A DNA stretch of 64,000 nucleotides from Stropharia rugosoannulata (taxonomy: Eukaryota; Basidiomycota; Agaricomycetes; Agaricales; Strophariaceae), in NCBI GenBank assembly GCA_028532985.1, contig JANCIK010000002.1, forward strand, positions 2,728,001 through 2,792,000, written 5' to 3'. Position 1 is the stretch's first letter, and every line of letters starts with the position of its first letter. This document shows, one piece after another, positions 14,249 to 24,566 of this stretch. The notes beneath the pieces were generated by a model, which saw only the letters and a program-made list of their open reading frames with translations, made no database searches and was not told the origin of the DNA. Made by a program: the position numbers and the translations under genes.

Positions 14249-14721
14249 ATTGATATCTTTGAGAAGAGACCAGATAAGATTGCAAGGGGCGAGGAAGGGA
14301 TGACCTGTTAGCCTATCGTCGTCGCTATGTTTACTTGATGAACTTTGAATTGAAGAGAAAGCTAGTAAATGTCAACCAAAGGTGGCAATACGAGTGGCTG
14401 GTAACGTGATTCGTTCGGCGCTGGGCGTTCTCGGGCCGGGGCCCGGCGCGTATGGGAGCATCAAATGTTTAACTAGAGAAACTTTACTGCAACTTTACTG
14501 CAAAGTATAAATTTGCATAAATAATACAATGCTACTTATGAAGAAAGCCAAAAGAAGAAAAGCTTGAAGCAAGCGGTTTGGGAAAGCACACAAGACTTCA
14601 AGCTTCAAGGGCAAACAATATAATTTAGAATGTCAAAGCTTAAAAGATTAAGAGATCAAGAAGAGATAGAAGATTACACAGGTAGCAGAGTTTTGCACTT
14701 AAAGTTACAGAAACATGTCAC
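14249..14721. other. Intergenic region with an 11-bp tandem repeat
   Basis: 473 bases. AACTTTACTGC is perfectly repeated twice in tandem at 14480-14501. A GC-rich partial palindrome (GGGCCGGGGCCCGG) lies near 14433-14446. The plus strand from about 14547 to 14715 is Lys-rich and coding-like over short stretches but is broken by a stop; I cannot support a gene. Confidence 0.35.
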
Positions 14722-16425
14722 TCAGTTGTCCTGCAAAATGCTGAGAAGAACAACTTTTGGCTTCATGACAATATTCATAGGGGAGAAATCAATTTCTGTA
14801 GATGACTGCCTCTGAAGCTTTAAACCGAGGGCACATGTACCCACAATGGGATGGGTTTCGAGCGCAGATATTGGCGTTTGGCCTTCGTGTGCTTCATTCA
14901 TCCATTTGGACTGGAAAGGCGTGTCGGGGGCAGCGATACAGATTTCCAACGAGCCACATATGTCCCTTTCGGCGAGAGCAGCTCTAAGATTGTATGCAAT
15001 GTTGGTGAGACCGAGGAACTTGTCCTGGAACATTTCAGAGCGTTGAGGACGCATCGTAAGCCCAGCCACTCTGAGAATCTGAGCCAAGTCACTGATAATA
15101 TCATCAACCCACTGAGCAAATTTGGCGGGCATTACAGATTTATCGTTGGTATGGATAACTTGAATTGGGCTTCCACATTGTATAAGCTGCATCGTATGAA
15201 AGGTGTTACTGCCCATAGGTTGTCCTGATAGTTCCAAAAGAAGGTCCCCAAATGACTTTTGTTGAGGATATTGCCCGTCAATGATTGATGAACACCAAGA
15301 AGTCATAAATACCTCCAGAGCGACCTGCATTAGGAGATAATGGAAACCTTGCTGGTTATTCACTGATTGCTGTGCCATCATGGTTGACATACTGTCGCCA
15401 AGTACAGATCTTGCACGCTGAAGATTATCATCTGTATAGGGAAGCTTCACCCTTTGCAGATTCTCTACGAAGATGTTCGCGAGTTGAAAAATCTCTTCAT
15501 TCAGGGCTGCCACAGCCTCCAAGACTTCCATACTGGGCATAGGCGATACGTTCATGATGTGCTTTGCCCGTCGGACGGTTCTCTTCAATTCTGCTTGTTG
15601 TGAAGCCAGCTTCGCACGTGTGATATGATCGACGGTGCGCATTAAACGGTGAGCTTCCTGTACTCTAGCATTCATGGAATCTAGCTTTGCTTGCCAACCA
15701 CGTTTCTCGAGCGTCAAAGAGCTAATCGTATTCCGCGCTTGTTCTAGTTCTGCACGCGTCTCCAAATGAGCACGTTTCTGTTCCTGTAGCCTTTCAGAGA
15801 ATTGTTGTTCACTTTCGACCAGCCTCTTCAAAAGGGTTTGCTTTTCCTCCTGGTGAACAGCCGCAGCATGAGATAGTGCAGCTTTGGTAGCTTCCAAGTC
15901 GCGTAGAAGCTGTGTCACCCGACTGTCGAGAATATGCCCACTCCCCATTGAAGCATGGTCTCGATTAGATATACCGCTTAGTTGCCGTTCTGCCTCCTCC
16001 GTGTCGAGCTCAGATGTCGCGAAGTGACTGGCATGAGAGAACGTGGAGTCGATAGGGGAAGTGTACGGAGGAAGCGGTTCGGAATCTGGCCGAGGTCTGC
16101 TGCTACCAGGGCTAAGCAAATTAACGGAAGTGGGGACGTCGGTTGAATGTCGCAACGGGCCTTTCGCTCCTGTGGGTGCCAAAGTTTGCTGAGATTGTAA
16201 GCGTCGTAGTCTACCGATCTCTTCCATTCGCTTGGCGGAGGCAGAGTTCATCCTGGGGAAGCCTGGTGCTGCGGATGAGTGCGACGATGCCAAGCTGACA
16301 GAACTGCCGTTCCGCATTGACGCGCCCTGTAAGCCTCCTAGACCGCCTGCCTGTGCTCGTGCTCTTGCTCGTTGTCGCCTGCGTTCGAGCGCGGAATCGT
16401 CATCATCAGCATTAGGGTTATTCAT
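14722..16425 (-). CDS. Conserved-looking coiled-coil protein of unknown function
   Basis: Single long exon encoding about 567 residues; I do not recognise a family. It begins MNNPNADDDDSALERRRQRA, continues through an Arg/Ala-rich then Ser-rich low-complexity region, and has a long coiled coil in the middle (15.6-15.9 kb; VTQLLRDLEATKAALSHAA, EEKQTLLKRLVESEQQF, RAELEQARNTISSLTLEK). The C-terminal third is globular and Trp/Phe-containing (ALNEEIFQLANIFVENL, VALEVFMTSWCSSIIDGQ, FAQWVDDIISDLAQILRV). No signal peptide or membrane segment. The frame stays open upstream to about 16553 but without an ATG, so 16425 is the first ATG; an extra 5' exon is possible. The globular C-terminus argues it is a real protein, perhaps a cytoskeletal or trafficking adaptor, but that is a guess. 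Confidence 0.75.
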   Translation of the reverse strand: MNNPNADDDDSALERRRQRARARAQAGGLGGLQGASMRNGSSVSLASSHSSAAPGFPRMNSASAKRMEEIGRLRRLQSQQTLAPTGAKGPLRHSTDVPTSVNLLSPGSSRPRPDSEPLPPYTSPIDSTFSHASHFATSELDTEEAERQLSGISNRDHASMGSGHILDSRVTQLLRDLEATKAALSHAAAVHQEEKQTLLKRLVESEQQFSERLQEQKRAHLETRAELEQARNTISSLTLEKRGWQAKLDSMNARVQEAHRLMRTVDHITRAKLASQQAELKRTVRRAKHIMNVSPMPSMEVLEAVAALNEEIFQLANIFVENLQRVKLPYTDDNLQRARSVLGDSMSTMMAQQSVNNQQGFHYLLMQVALEVFMTSWCSSIIDGQYPQQKSFGDLLLELSGQPMGSNTFHTMQLIQCGSPIQVIHTNDKSVMPAKFAQWVDDIISDLAQILRVAGLTMRPQRSEMFQDKFLGLTNIAYNLRAALAERDICGSLEICIAAPDTPFQSKWMNEAHEGQTPISALETHPIVGTCALGLKLQRQSSTEIDFSPMNIVMKPKVVLLSILQDN

Positions 16426-17129
16426 ACGCACAGAGCCGTAGGAATTGCAGTGCTGGGCGGAAAGGAATCGTGCGAGAGACTGGACAGCAATGACAGTTTC
16501 CACGTGAAGAATCAGAACGTCCTCCTGACTGGCTCTGCTGGTACGCACGTAGTTGTACGCTCATGGTAGTAACTACTAAGCGCAGACTGTTTCGATTTCT
16601 TCAAGTTGTCTCGCTGATGAAAGTATAAAGCATGCGCAAGTGTTGCAAACTCATAAACAATTCGGTACCTTTTCGGCACAAAAAAACGTGGACTTTACTC
16701 AGCAGCGCTTAATTGAAGGAAGGGGATTGTTGGAGGATTGGGAGGTTCAATAGTTAAATCCAAATCTCAAAACTAAAAGCAACCGACAGGTAAATGAAGC
16801 ACACATTATTGACACGTTATGTACCCAAAAGACAAAATGCAAACTGAATGTTACTTAGGTACTGCTACTTGTTGGTTATTCCCATGAGTAATTACCGTCA
16901 GGTACACATGTAAGCTACGGAATGGTATAGAGTACGAGCACCGTCTCCAACCGTCAGGGGAGTAATGGTAATAACAAGTTCGTAAGTAGGCGGAAGTAGA
17001 GTTCCTGGAAAGTTCCTGGCCAACCAAGCAAGTTGATGCCTCGAGCTAGGGCTGAGTAAATATTGTACGTCGAGGCTATGGAACGTTGGAAAAGTACGAC
17101 TTCGAACCGGATACTATTCTTCGACATAA
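16426..17129. other. Intergenic region, no gene seen
   Basis: 704 bases between the coiled-coil gene start and the PROPPIN stop, both minus strand. Moderately AT-rich; holds the promoter of the coiled-coil gene and the 3' end of the PROPPIN gene. No coding segment or repeat I can support. Confidence 0.4.
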
Positions 17130-18717
17130 TCAGCCCCAACCATCCCATCTTCCGAACCTCCTATATTCCTGCAGCGTGCAGTTCCTACTCTCTTTCTTTC
17201 CTTTGTCTTTGACACGTTCCTTCTCTTTACCCTTGTCGAGGCGTGACGTACTCGACCCTGCCACGGAGCCTGCAGTTGGCCCCAGAGGCACAATAGCTGA
17301 GGCCAATGAACTAAAATTAGAAGCTTTACTTGTCCCGGAGTTCTTCTTGAGGCTCTTGGAACTTCCGCTGAGTTGGGGAAGAGATAGTCGATACCAGCCT
17401 CCCGTAAACGTTAAGGCAATGAGTTGATATTCTTTCATCGTCGGCGGTGTCGACGGATCTTCTGAAGTAGTTACTTCGATCCAACCCACGACGCATCGCT
17501 CTTCCTCAGGTGCGTCCACAGCGGATCGAGATGTTGAAGAAATAGAAATATGGGCAGATTGGACGGGTATCCTATATTGTGCGTATGACCACTCTGACTC
17601 AAAATACTTCGGAAGTGGAAGAAAGGGTGCTAAGGGCGAAAACGTAGATTGACGATTCCTGAAAATAATAGTTTTAGCACAGTGATTCAACGAGTTGGCA
17701 AGCGCGCCACGCAAGTACTTACGTCGCACCCGATATCACGATATTGAAGACGTGGACAGTCCCCTTATCACTCCATACACATAGCTCTTGCTCATCCGGC
17801 CGGAATGCCACACCATATATATTGGCCTTATCGGTCCCTCTGCGGAACTCCCGGACGAGTTTTCCGGTTGCTGCATCCCAAACGCGTACTAGGGTCCCCT
17901 GAATAGAAGTAGTTGCAATGAGGCGACCTGACACGGGCATTGCTATTGTAGTCAGTGCTGTGGTGTGCGCAACGATGATGGACACCGGGTGCTTTGCGGG
18001 CGGGGGCGGTGGTTTTTGAGGTAGCGTTGAAGGTGGGGGGCGCCGTGGCATGGGAAGGGGACATGGAGGCAGGTGGACAAGTTGGACGTGTCCGATCTGG
18101 CGCCCGGAGATGGCCAGTAGAGTCGAATACGGCGCAGTGGCGATAGCGATGAGACCTGTTTACGACGGAATGTCAAGTCATCTTTCAGAGTTAACGCTAA
18201 CGCGATCGACAGATGTGGACGGCACTCACCCCGCGGGTTGTCGCACGTATCCCACTCTCCGTAGCGGGTGACTGTTTCCCCGACTCGAAAGACGACAGCA
18301 CGACGTCGCAGAGATACCGCCAGCCAGCCACGTCTGCACGCAATACCCCTCACTCGTTCTCTGAACTCAAGCTCTGCGACTTCTCTTCCGAGGGCGTCGT
18401 CCCAAATAATAACTTTATTGGGTGGGTATAATGGACTCCTGCCGCCCCCAAGTAAGAAAAGGATGTTCGATGAATGCATGGGCACCACAGCTGATAGTGT
18501 ACCTCCTGTGAGCTCTGCAGCAGCATTGTTAGATAATATGGCTCTGGAAGCGTCGTAGCACAGCACCTCGTTTCCGGATTAGTTGCAGTGGGTAGGTCTG
18601 GTAGACAGCGAAGCCCGCTGGTGTCGAGACGGTGAAGATATCACAGGTAGCATCGAATTTCGTATCTATGATCTCCACTGGGCTGGTGGAGGAGATTGTG
18701 TGGCGGCCCAAGTTCAT
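17130..18717 (-). CDS. HSV2: PROPPIN, HSV2/WIPI3 (WDR45B)-type phosphoinositide-binding WD40 protein
   Basis: Seven-bladed beta-propeller of the Atg18 family, which binds PI3P/PI(3,5)P2 on autophagic and endosomal membranes. Start MNLGRHTISSTSPVEIIDTK is typical. The lipid-binding FRRG motif is intact in KLVREFRRGTDKANIYGVAF, followed by CVWSDKGTVHVFNI, a combination closest to WIPI3/Hsv2 and not to Atg18. Other blades: GFAVYQTYPLQLIRKR, VIIWDDALGREVAELEF, LAISGRQIGHVQLVHLP. A Pro-rich insert (near 18000-18060) and a Ser/Lys-rich segment near the C-terminus (17200-17300) are loops expanded relative to yeast. Four or more short introns. Exact orthology among PROPPINs is inferred. Confidence 0.82.
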
Positions 18718-19096
18718 GGAAGAGGGAGAGCAAGAGAGGCTGGGTCATGGCAGCCGCCGCGGGGTCCTATTCCGAGGTGCTATAATGACATAGCCCAATT
18801 CGGCAGCACGTGGTCAGACGCGATTAGGGGCATAGCTGGTGCTAACGTCTATGGAGGTATAGTTATTCAACATACAAGCCCGTAAAGGGTCCAAATACAA
18901 TTACAAGCATAAAATGAAATGGCGGCCACTTCATAAAAGTGACTAGATATACAACAATATCTGAGAAACCCTAAACCGACTTGGACACGCGCAAATGGAA
19001 AGTCCCACATGCCCTCCACTTGGTATAACTTGAGACACATAAACCTCAGCCACTGCATTCTTCGCTTCCTACCACGTCTATCCGTCCACTTGCAGC
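18718..19096. other. Intergenic region upstream of the PROPPIN gene
   Basis: 379 bases holding the PROPPIN promoter and the 3' end of the Cys-rich gene. Nothing else recognised. Confidence 0.35.
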
Positions 19097-20572
19097 TCAA
19101 TCGCGAGCCTGCCCCGTCTGCAAAATCGCAGTGGCCGCACCTGCAAATGAAGGTGACGACAACATGGCGCTCCGCGTGCCATTAGATGCAGCTGCAGGTC
19201 TCGGCGGCGGCAATGGATTGGGATTCCATGACTTCGGCGGTTTCAGGCCAATACTAGCCAGCTGCTGTCTGGCCAATTTGAACTCTTGCTCTTCCGCGTG
19301 GTTCTGTGCCAGGACTACAGCGCGCGCTTCTGCCTGCCTTTGCAATTCCGCCTCAGATTCGTCTGACAGATAATCAGTGAACCCGCCATCGGAGGTGACA
19401 GTGCTGTCAGAAACAGAGCCTAGACCATCGCTGCTTCCGCTACTGCTTGAAGCGCTGCTAAAGGCATCTCTTGCTGACCTCGGTACGAGAAAGGAATCCT
19501 TACGCGAGACATCGGCAACTATAGGCGGCGGGACCGAGGGAGATATTGACGACCTTCGTTCCTTTGGAGAGGACTCCTTGGGCGACCGACTGTCAGCGAC
19601 GACCACTTTAGTTATCGATACGGAAGTAGTGGCTGGCGTCAGTACAGGTCGTCTAGTGCTTCCAGAGCGGTGAGGGGTGACAGAGGGTATGTCTATGTCC
19701 AAAGATTTTCGACTAGGTGATGAGCTATTAGAGGACTGAGTGCCTTCAACCCTACGATCAGGTGCTCCGGAAGCTGTTTTGCGCCTGGCTACTACATCCA
19801 CAGAAGACGAATTTGGAACAGAAGATGATATCGATGCCGCACTTGGCGCTCTAGATACATTTGCGCTCGGGCTTGCGGATGCAGTCGGACTGCGCCCTCT
19901 GTTTGGAGAGGGCGTGTTTATGGCCTTGGACAGTATCGTAGGCCTCGAGGGAACGCTCGTCTTGCGGACAGAATTCGGAGTTGACTGTTTGGAATACGTA
20001 TTCCGAGCAATGGGAGTCGACGGGGAGGACACGTTTGATCTGGTCGGTGGCAAGCTGATGGAGGCAAGTAAGCGCTGTATATCTGCTGGGATCGAAATGC
20101 CGTGGACGATGCTGACGGCCGTCCACTCGACGAGCTGAATCATGTCGTACTCAGACGGATGCGGTGCGCGACAGCAGCCTGGCCAACCTGGATTAGCGTA
20201 TCCCTTTGTTTTGGTGGGCGCATCGCTGTTAGCCCACTGTGCACGCGATCAGCCCCAGCGACAAGCGCAGTGAATGGAAGACCGACCTTGCAGAAGCCAC
20301 AGCCGTTGAAGCACTCGACTGCAAAGGGCTAGTTTTAATGAACGTGGGCCCGGATATGGCATGACGACGGACCTTCGGCGTTGGTGAGGTAAAGGACGTC
20401 CATGCGCGGATGGGCGTTTCTGTTGGTGCATGTCTTGCGGATATGGGGGCATCTAACGGACATGAGTTAAGGCTGGGACATGTGTACGGCAGACCGACTT
20501 TGCATGCGGATAGACTTTGCACATGGGGCAGGGGTTGACGGCCTGGTCGATGGAGCCGGATGAATAGCACAT
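19097..20572 (-). CDS. Cys-rich, probably zinc-binding protein of unknown function
   Basis: Four exons (20499-20572, 20373-20452, 20287-20318, 19097-20236) join in frame to 441 residues. The N-terminal about 90 residues are rich in Cys and His with regular spacing: NPCPMC (C15, C18), H23, C26, H28, C33, then ECFNGCGFCK (C54, C58, C61) and PGWPGCCRAPHPSEYD (C83, C84). This looks like a compact structural zinc site; no catalytic motif is visible. The remaining about 340 residues are Ser/Pro-rich low complexity, ending with an acidic Glu/Ala/Gln helix and a Pro-rich stretch. The three upstream introns are 46, 54 and 50 nt and reading phase closes exactly, which supports the model. I do not recognise a named family. 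Divergent from NCS1. Confidence 0.7.
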
Positions 20573-20876
20573 GAGGTGGTGGTGGATGGGAGATAAAGAA
20601 ACCGAAAGGGGGTGTTGTGTATTTGTAGCTAAATGCCATGACTGCGACACGCGGAGTCCTGGCGTCCGTCGCAGCAAAGGACACTGAAAGATAATAATTA
20701 TCGTATCCTCTACTCTCCCTGACCCCGTCGCCGCACACGTTGTCCCGCGCGAGGCTTGGGCTGCCGCGGCCGTAGATGTACAAGATAAGATTGGGCTGTA
20801 CAGCCTCAGATCTAATATAGACCAGCGTTCATGCCAAGCACCTTACATCTTCCCTTTCTCCTCCTTCACCACCATC
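20573..20876. promoter_or_regulatory. Divergent promoter, Cys-rich gene / NCS1
   Basis: 304 bases between divergent starts; GC-rich centre near 20725-20775. No named motif identified. Confidence 0.35.
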
Positions 20877-21719
20877 ATGGGCAAATCCCAGAGCAAACTA
20901 TCCCAGGACCAGCTCGCTGACCTCCAGAAAAACACCTACTGCACGTATTATTACCCCGCGTTCAGGTCTCATCACTGATGCTTCCCCACAGTCGACAAGA
21001 AGGAGCTCCAGCAATGGTACGCGTCCCCCCATCGTCGCCGTGCTAACTGACCAGTCGCCAGGTACAAAGGATTTAAGAAGGATTGTCCTTCAGGTCACCT
21101 CGACAAGGCCGAGTTCAGCAGGATATACAAACAGTTTTTCCCCTTCGGCGACCCCGCCGAGTTTGCAGACTACGTGTTTAACGTCTTCGACGCAGACAAA
21201 AGCGGGCAGATCGACTTTAAAGAGTTTATCTGTGCCCTCAGTGTTACCAGTCGGGGGAAACTAGAGGAGAAACTCAAATGTGCGTCGTGCCAATCCATGC
21301 CACTGCGGAGCTCGCGCCCAACTAAGCTGATTCCGCTCGGTAGGGGCCTTCCAGCTATACGACATTGACAAGGACGGTACGATAACATACGATGAGATGC
21401 TTCAGATAGTACAATCTATCTATAAAATGACCGGCGAGATGGTCAAGCTGCCGTCCGACGAGGATACGCCGGAGAAGGCATGCTCCCCACTTGTGATCTG
21501 TCCGCGTAATACAAACCTGACCTATTCGCTTTCGACAGCGGGTCGACAAAATATTTAGAAACATGGACAAAGATAAAGACGCTAAACTTACCTACGACGA
21601 GTTTGTTGAGGGCAGCAAGCAGGACCCAACCATTGTCCAAGTAAGCATATAATTCATACAAACTCAGTTTGCCATCTGATTATATGCAGGCCCTCTCCTT
21701 GTACGATGGCCTTGTATAA
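20877..21719 (+). CDS. NCS1: Neuronal calcium sensor 1 / frequenin
   Basis: Myristoylated EF-hand calcium sensor; fungal members activate the phosphatidylinositol 4-kinase Pik1 and act in calcium tolerance. The start [12 protein letters not shown] gives an N-myristoylation site. EF1 is the usual degenerate one ([13 protein letters not shown]), followed by three canonical loops: [24 protein letters not shown] and [12 protein letters not shown]. The C-terminus is ALSLYDGLV. About seven exons, several very short near the 5' end (20877-21070). Length is close to the standard 190 residues. Strong identification. Confidence 0.93.
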
Positions 21720-22111
21720 TTATTGACACATAATCTCCCCTTTCATTTTTGTGTGTAAGTGCCTATGTATGCTAGTGATCTGTGGTTAGTAACAATTATG
21801 CGACAGCTCGATATTTGTATACCACTCTCTTTCTTGTTTCTGATCTAGTGCGTAGTCGGTCTCTCTTGTTTGCTGCAATAAATACTATGTATAGTTTTAA
21901 ATACTTCCTGTGGGGTTTGGACATAACCAGAGACAAGTTGCGTATTTTGTATTACTTGAGCAGAGACGTGAATAAAATATTGCTATCATCCGTGTAGAAC
22001 ATCTCCTTGAAACCAAGCATAGGTGATATTTATATGTAGAGACCTTGCCAGTATCAGACCCTTCGCTCTGCAAATACCAAGCTCACAAAGATAAATTATA
22101 TTGCATCAGTC
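21720..22111. other. Convergent 3' intergenic region, NCS1 / EMC3
   Basis: 392 AT-rich bases between facing stop codons, fit for two 3' UTRs. A short open frame at 21782-21997 shows no family similarity and is not called. Confidence 0.35.
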
Positions 22112-23194
22112 CTAATAGGCTGGAGCAAGTTTGCCGTACTTGCGAAGCACTCTATCTTCTACATCATTGCCGACCCAATTATGCAGTCCCTCAGAGAACT
22201 CCAGGTTATCTTTTTCGGCTTTGAACAACTTGTTGAAATCCTGAACTGGATTGACAGCAGCACCGGCCGGGGCTGCGAAGGGGGACGCAGTCATATCACG
22301 AGATGAATCCGCGGCTGAAGGCTGTGAGGATATGTAAGGATAAAAGACGCGGCAACAACTCACAATTATCATTGCCGAGCAAAAGGCGGTACAAGCCATT
22401 CAGCCCGAAAAAGTTGAGAAAATACCAAGAGAGCGAAGACACCCATCGGACGTCCATGTCTGGAGTCTCAATGCCGCGCTGAAGCATGGATTTGAATCCC
22501 AGCGTCAAAGGGAAGGGTAGTTTAACTGTAAGGTCCAGCGCGTCAGCCATGGCAACGGATCACTGAGCGAAGCAGGACGCGTACTGAGAACGAAGCCTTG
22601 GAAGAAGAAGTTGATCCAGCCCATAATGATCATCTGGGGAACCATCATCACCATCTGCGTTTTCATGCCCGCCATCATGCCATCCATGGCAGCGGGGTCG
22701 GTCATGGGATTCGGCGGGGTGCTGGGCGCATCGTCCTTGGGCGGACCGTCCTTCAGATAGCTTCCTGAAACAAATGCATTAGAGAGGTGATTGGAGATTG
22801 AGCTGTAGTATGTTGGGGGAATGGGTGAGTGGCCGGCTGTGGCACGGAGAATCTGGGAGCGAGCCAGCGCGCGTCTGTAACAGAGTCAGTCAGAACAGCT
22901 CATAGAGGCACGCGCACTCTATACGTACTGCTCACGGATGGCAGCGCGAGTCTGCTCTTTGGGGGGAGACTGAAGAAGGACGACCACGTAGTGGCGCAGG
23001 ATGCCGACTAGTATCTGCGAAATGCGTCAGGGGACAGGCACACTAGGGCCAGCGCAGGACAGGTACCATGACGAGGGTGATAGGGAAGAGGACCCAGTCC
23101 CGTATCTGGGGGTCGAGATACAGCGACACACTGCATACAAGTAGTCAGCGGCGGCGCAGGCAACGGGGCGGGGGACATACGGCATGGACGACAT
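22112..23194 (-). CDS. EMC3: ER membrane protein complex subunit 3 (EMC3)
   Basis: Core membrane subunit of the EMC insertase, related to YidC/Oxa1, which inserts transmembrane proteins into the ER. The N-terminus carries [17 protein letters not shown] and [18 protein letters not shown], as in EMC3. The central membrane segment [20 protein letters not shown] precedes [40 protein letters not shown] and [18 protein letters not shown]. The Met-rich helix is normal for the family. The first exon is very short (MSSMP, about 14 nt), then about five more exons. Divergent from VTI1 with only 109 bases between starts. Confidence 0.9.
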
Positions 23195-23303
23195 GATGGC
23201 AGAGCACAAGAGTCGAGGGCTACGTGCGCTTCCTAATTAGGACTCTCTTCCTCTCCCCTTCCATCACTCTGCACCCACTCCGCCGGCGGACTCTACAGCA
23301 CCC
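23195..23303. promoter_or_regulatory. Very short divergent promoter, EMC3 / VTI1
   Basis: 109 bases separate the two start codons. Both products act in the secretory system, but co-regulation is only inferred from the spacing. Confidence 0.4.
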
Positions 23304-24270
23304 ATGGATACCTCCCCCACCGCCCTCTTCGACTCTTATGAGCAGGACTTCAAGCAATTTATCGAAACGATACAGGAGAAGCTCGAGAGCAACGCAAGCA
23401 CCTCCGATGTAGGCGAGTGCATCATCCATTTGCCTCCATCTGCGCAGCACACTAATTATCCCCCAGAACAGCGCAGGTCGAACCTGAGGCGGGTAGAAAT
23501 GGACCTCGACGAGGCAGATGAAATGGTATGTACTCGTTAATGCCACAAGGCCCTCGCGCACTAGAATCTGCTGTTGCATTGTGCGCAAGTACTGGACACT
23601 CACAATTATCTCTCCTCTAGGTCTCCCAGATGGAAATTGAGATTCAGGGTATCCCGCAGTCCGTGCGTGCCCAGTATCACACCCGCCTCCGCGCAGCCAA
23701 GGCAGATCTGTCCAAGCACAAGAAGCTGCTCACAGACGCCCGCGCTCAGGTTGCCCGGTCCGATCTGCTTGCCTCGTCTAATGGCGGCGCCTACACCTCG
23801 TCTGACGAGCCGTACGGGCCCAACAGCGACCGCACGCGGCTACTCGCGGGGACTACTATTCTCGAGGAAGGCACGAAGCGACTGCAGCAGTCGGAACGCA
23901 TTGCCATTGAAACGGAGAACCAAGGAGCGGACATCCTGATGAACCTCAGAACGCAAAGGGAGCAGATTGAGAACTCTAGAAACACTGTAAGCCTTCTCCT
24001 TGCCATCCCCTTCTGTCCACAATAAACAAACTCGACAACTCTAGTTGCAAAGAGCAGATTTGGCGATTGACCGCGCATCTGGGACTTTAAAAAAGATGGT
24101 CCGACGGTACGTGGACTTATCTATCTCTTCTCGATTTTTGAGTAAATATCACTGTAGATTTATCTAACATTACTTTCTCTAGGATGTATCAGCAGCGTGC
24201 GGTTACCTACAGTATCATTGGCGTATTGGTTCTCCTCATCATCGTTATAATTTGGGAGAAACTGTCATAA
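23304..24270 (+). CDS. VTI1: Vesicle SNARE Vti1
   Basis: Qb-SNARE for Golgi, endosome and vacuole fusion. Begins MDTSPTALFDSYEQDFKQFI, the N-terminal Habc-like region, with LRRVEMDLDEADEMVSQMEI. The SNARE helix is TTILEEGTKRLQQSERIAIE followed by TENQGADILMNLRTQREQIE and NTLQRADLAIDRASGTLKKM. A C-terminal anchor (SIIGVLVLLIIVIIWEKLS) ends the protein. Five exons; the first intron runs from GAT (about 23408) to the AG before CGCAGGTCG. The zero-layer glutamine region (ENQGADIL) is intact. Firm identification. Confidence 0.92.
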
Positions 24271-24566
24271 ATAAGTCGTACTTTAGACGGGCACATATTA
24301 CCTATTGGCAGATATATGTATAGTATAGTTTTTTTTTTGTTTATGTTATAAGGACATTCATGTTGTGTCTCGTAGACCGTACTTAGAATTATTCTTTTCC
24401 AATACAGCCGGAATGTCTACAGACCCCAAATCAATAAGGATGCTTGATTACGAACTATCATATTATACAGGTACCAAACCTATGCCTGGAAATAAAGAGC
24501 AACGAAAACTAGAAAGAATGACGCGAAATAGTAGATAAAAAGTTCTATAGAATATTACAATGCTGG
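24271..24566. other. Convergent 3' intergenic region, VTI1 / KCH
   Basis: 296 AT-rich bases between facing stops; a T-rich run lies near 24329-24340. No gene. Confidence 0.35.

Noticed and set aside
14547..14720. Lys-rich plus-strand text that resembles the start of a transposon helix-turn-helix protein
   Set aside because: Interrupted by a stop and too short; no transposase motif or terminal repeats around it.
21782..21997. 72-codon plus-strand frame after NCS1
   Set aside because: Downstream UTR position, no similarity and no coding composition.
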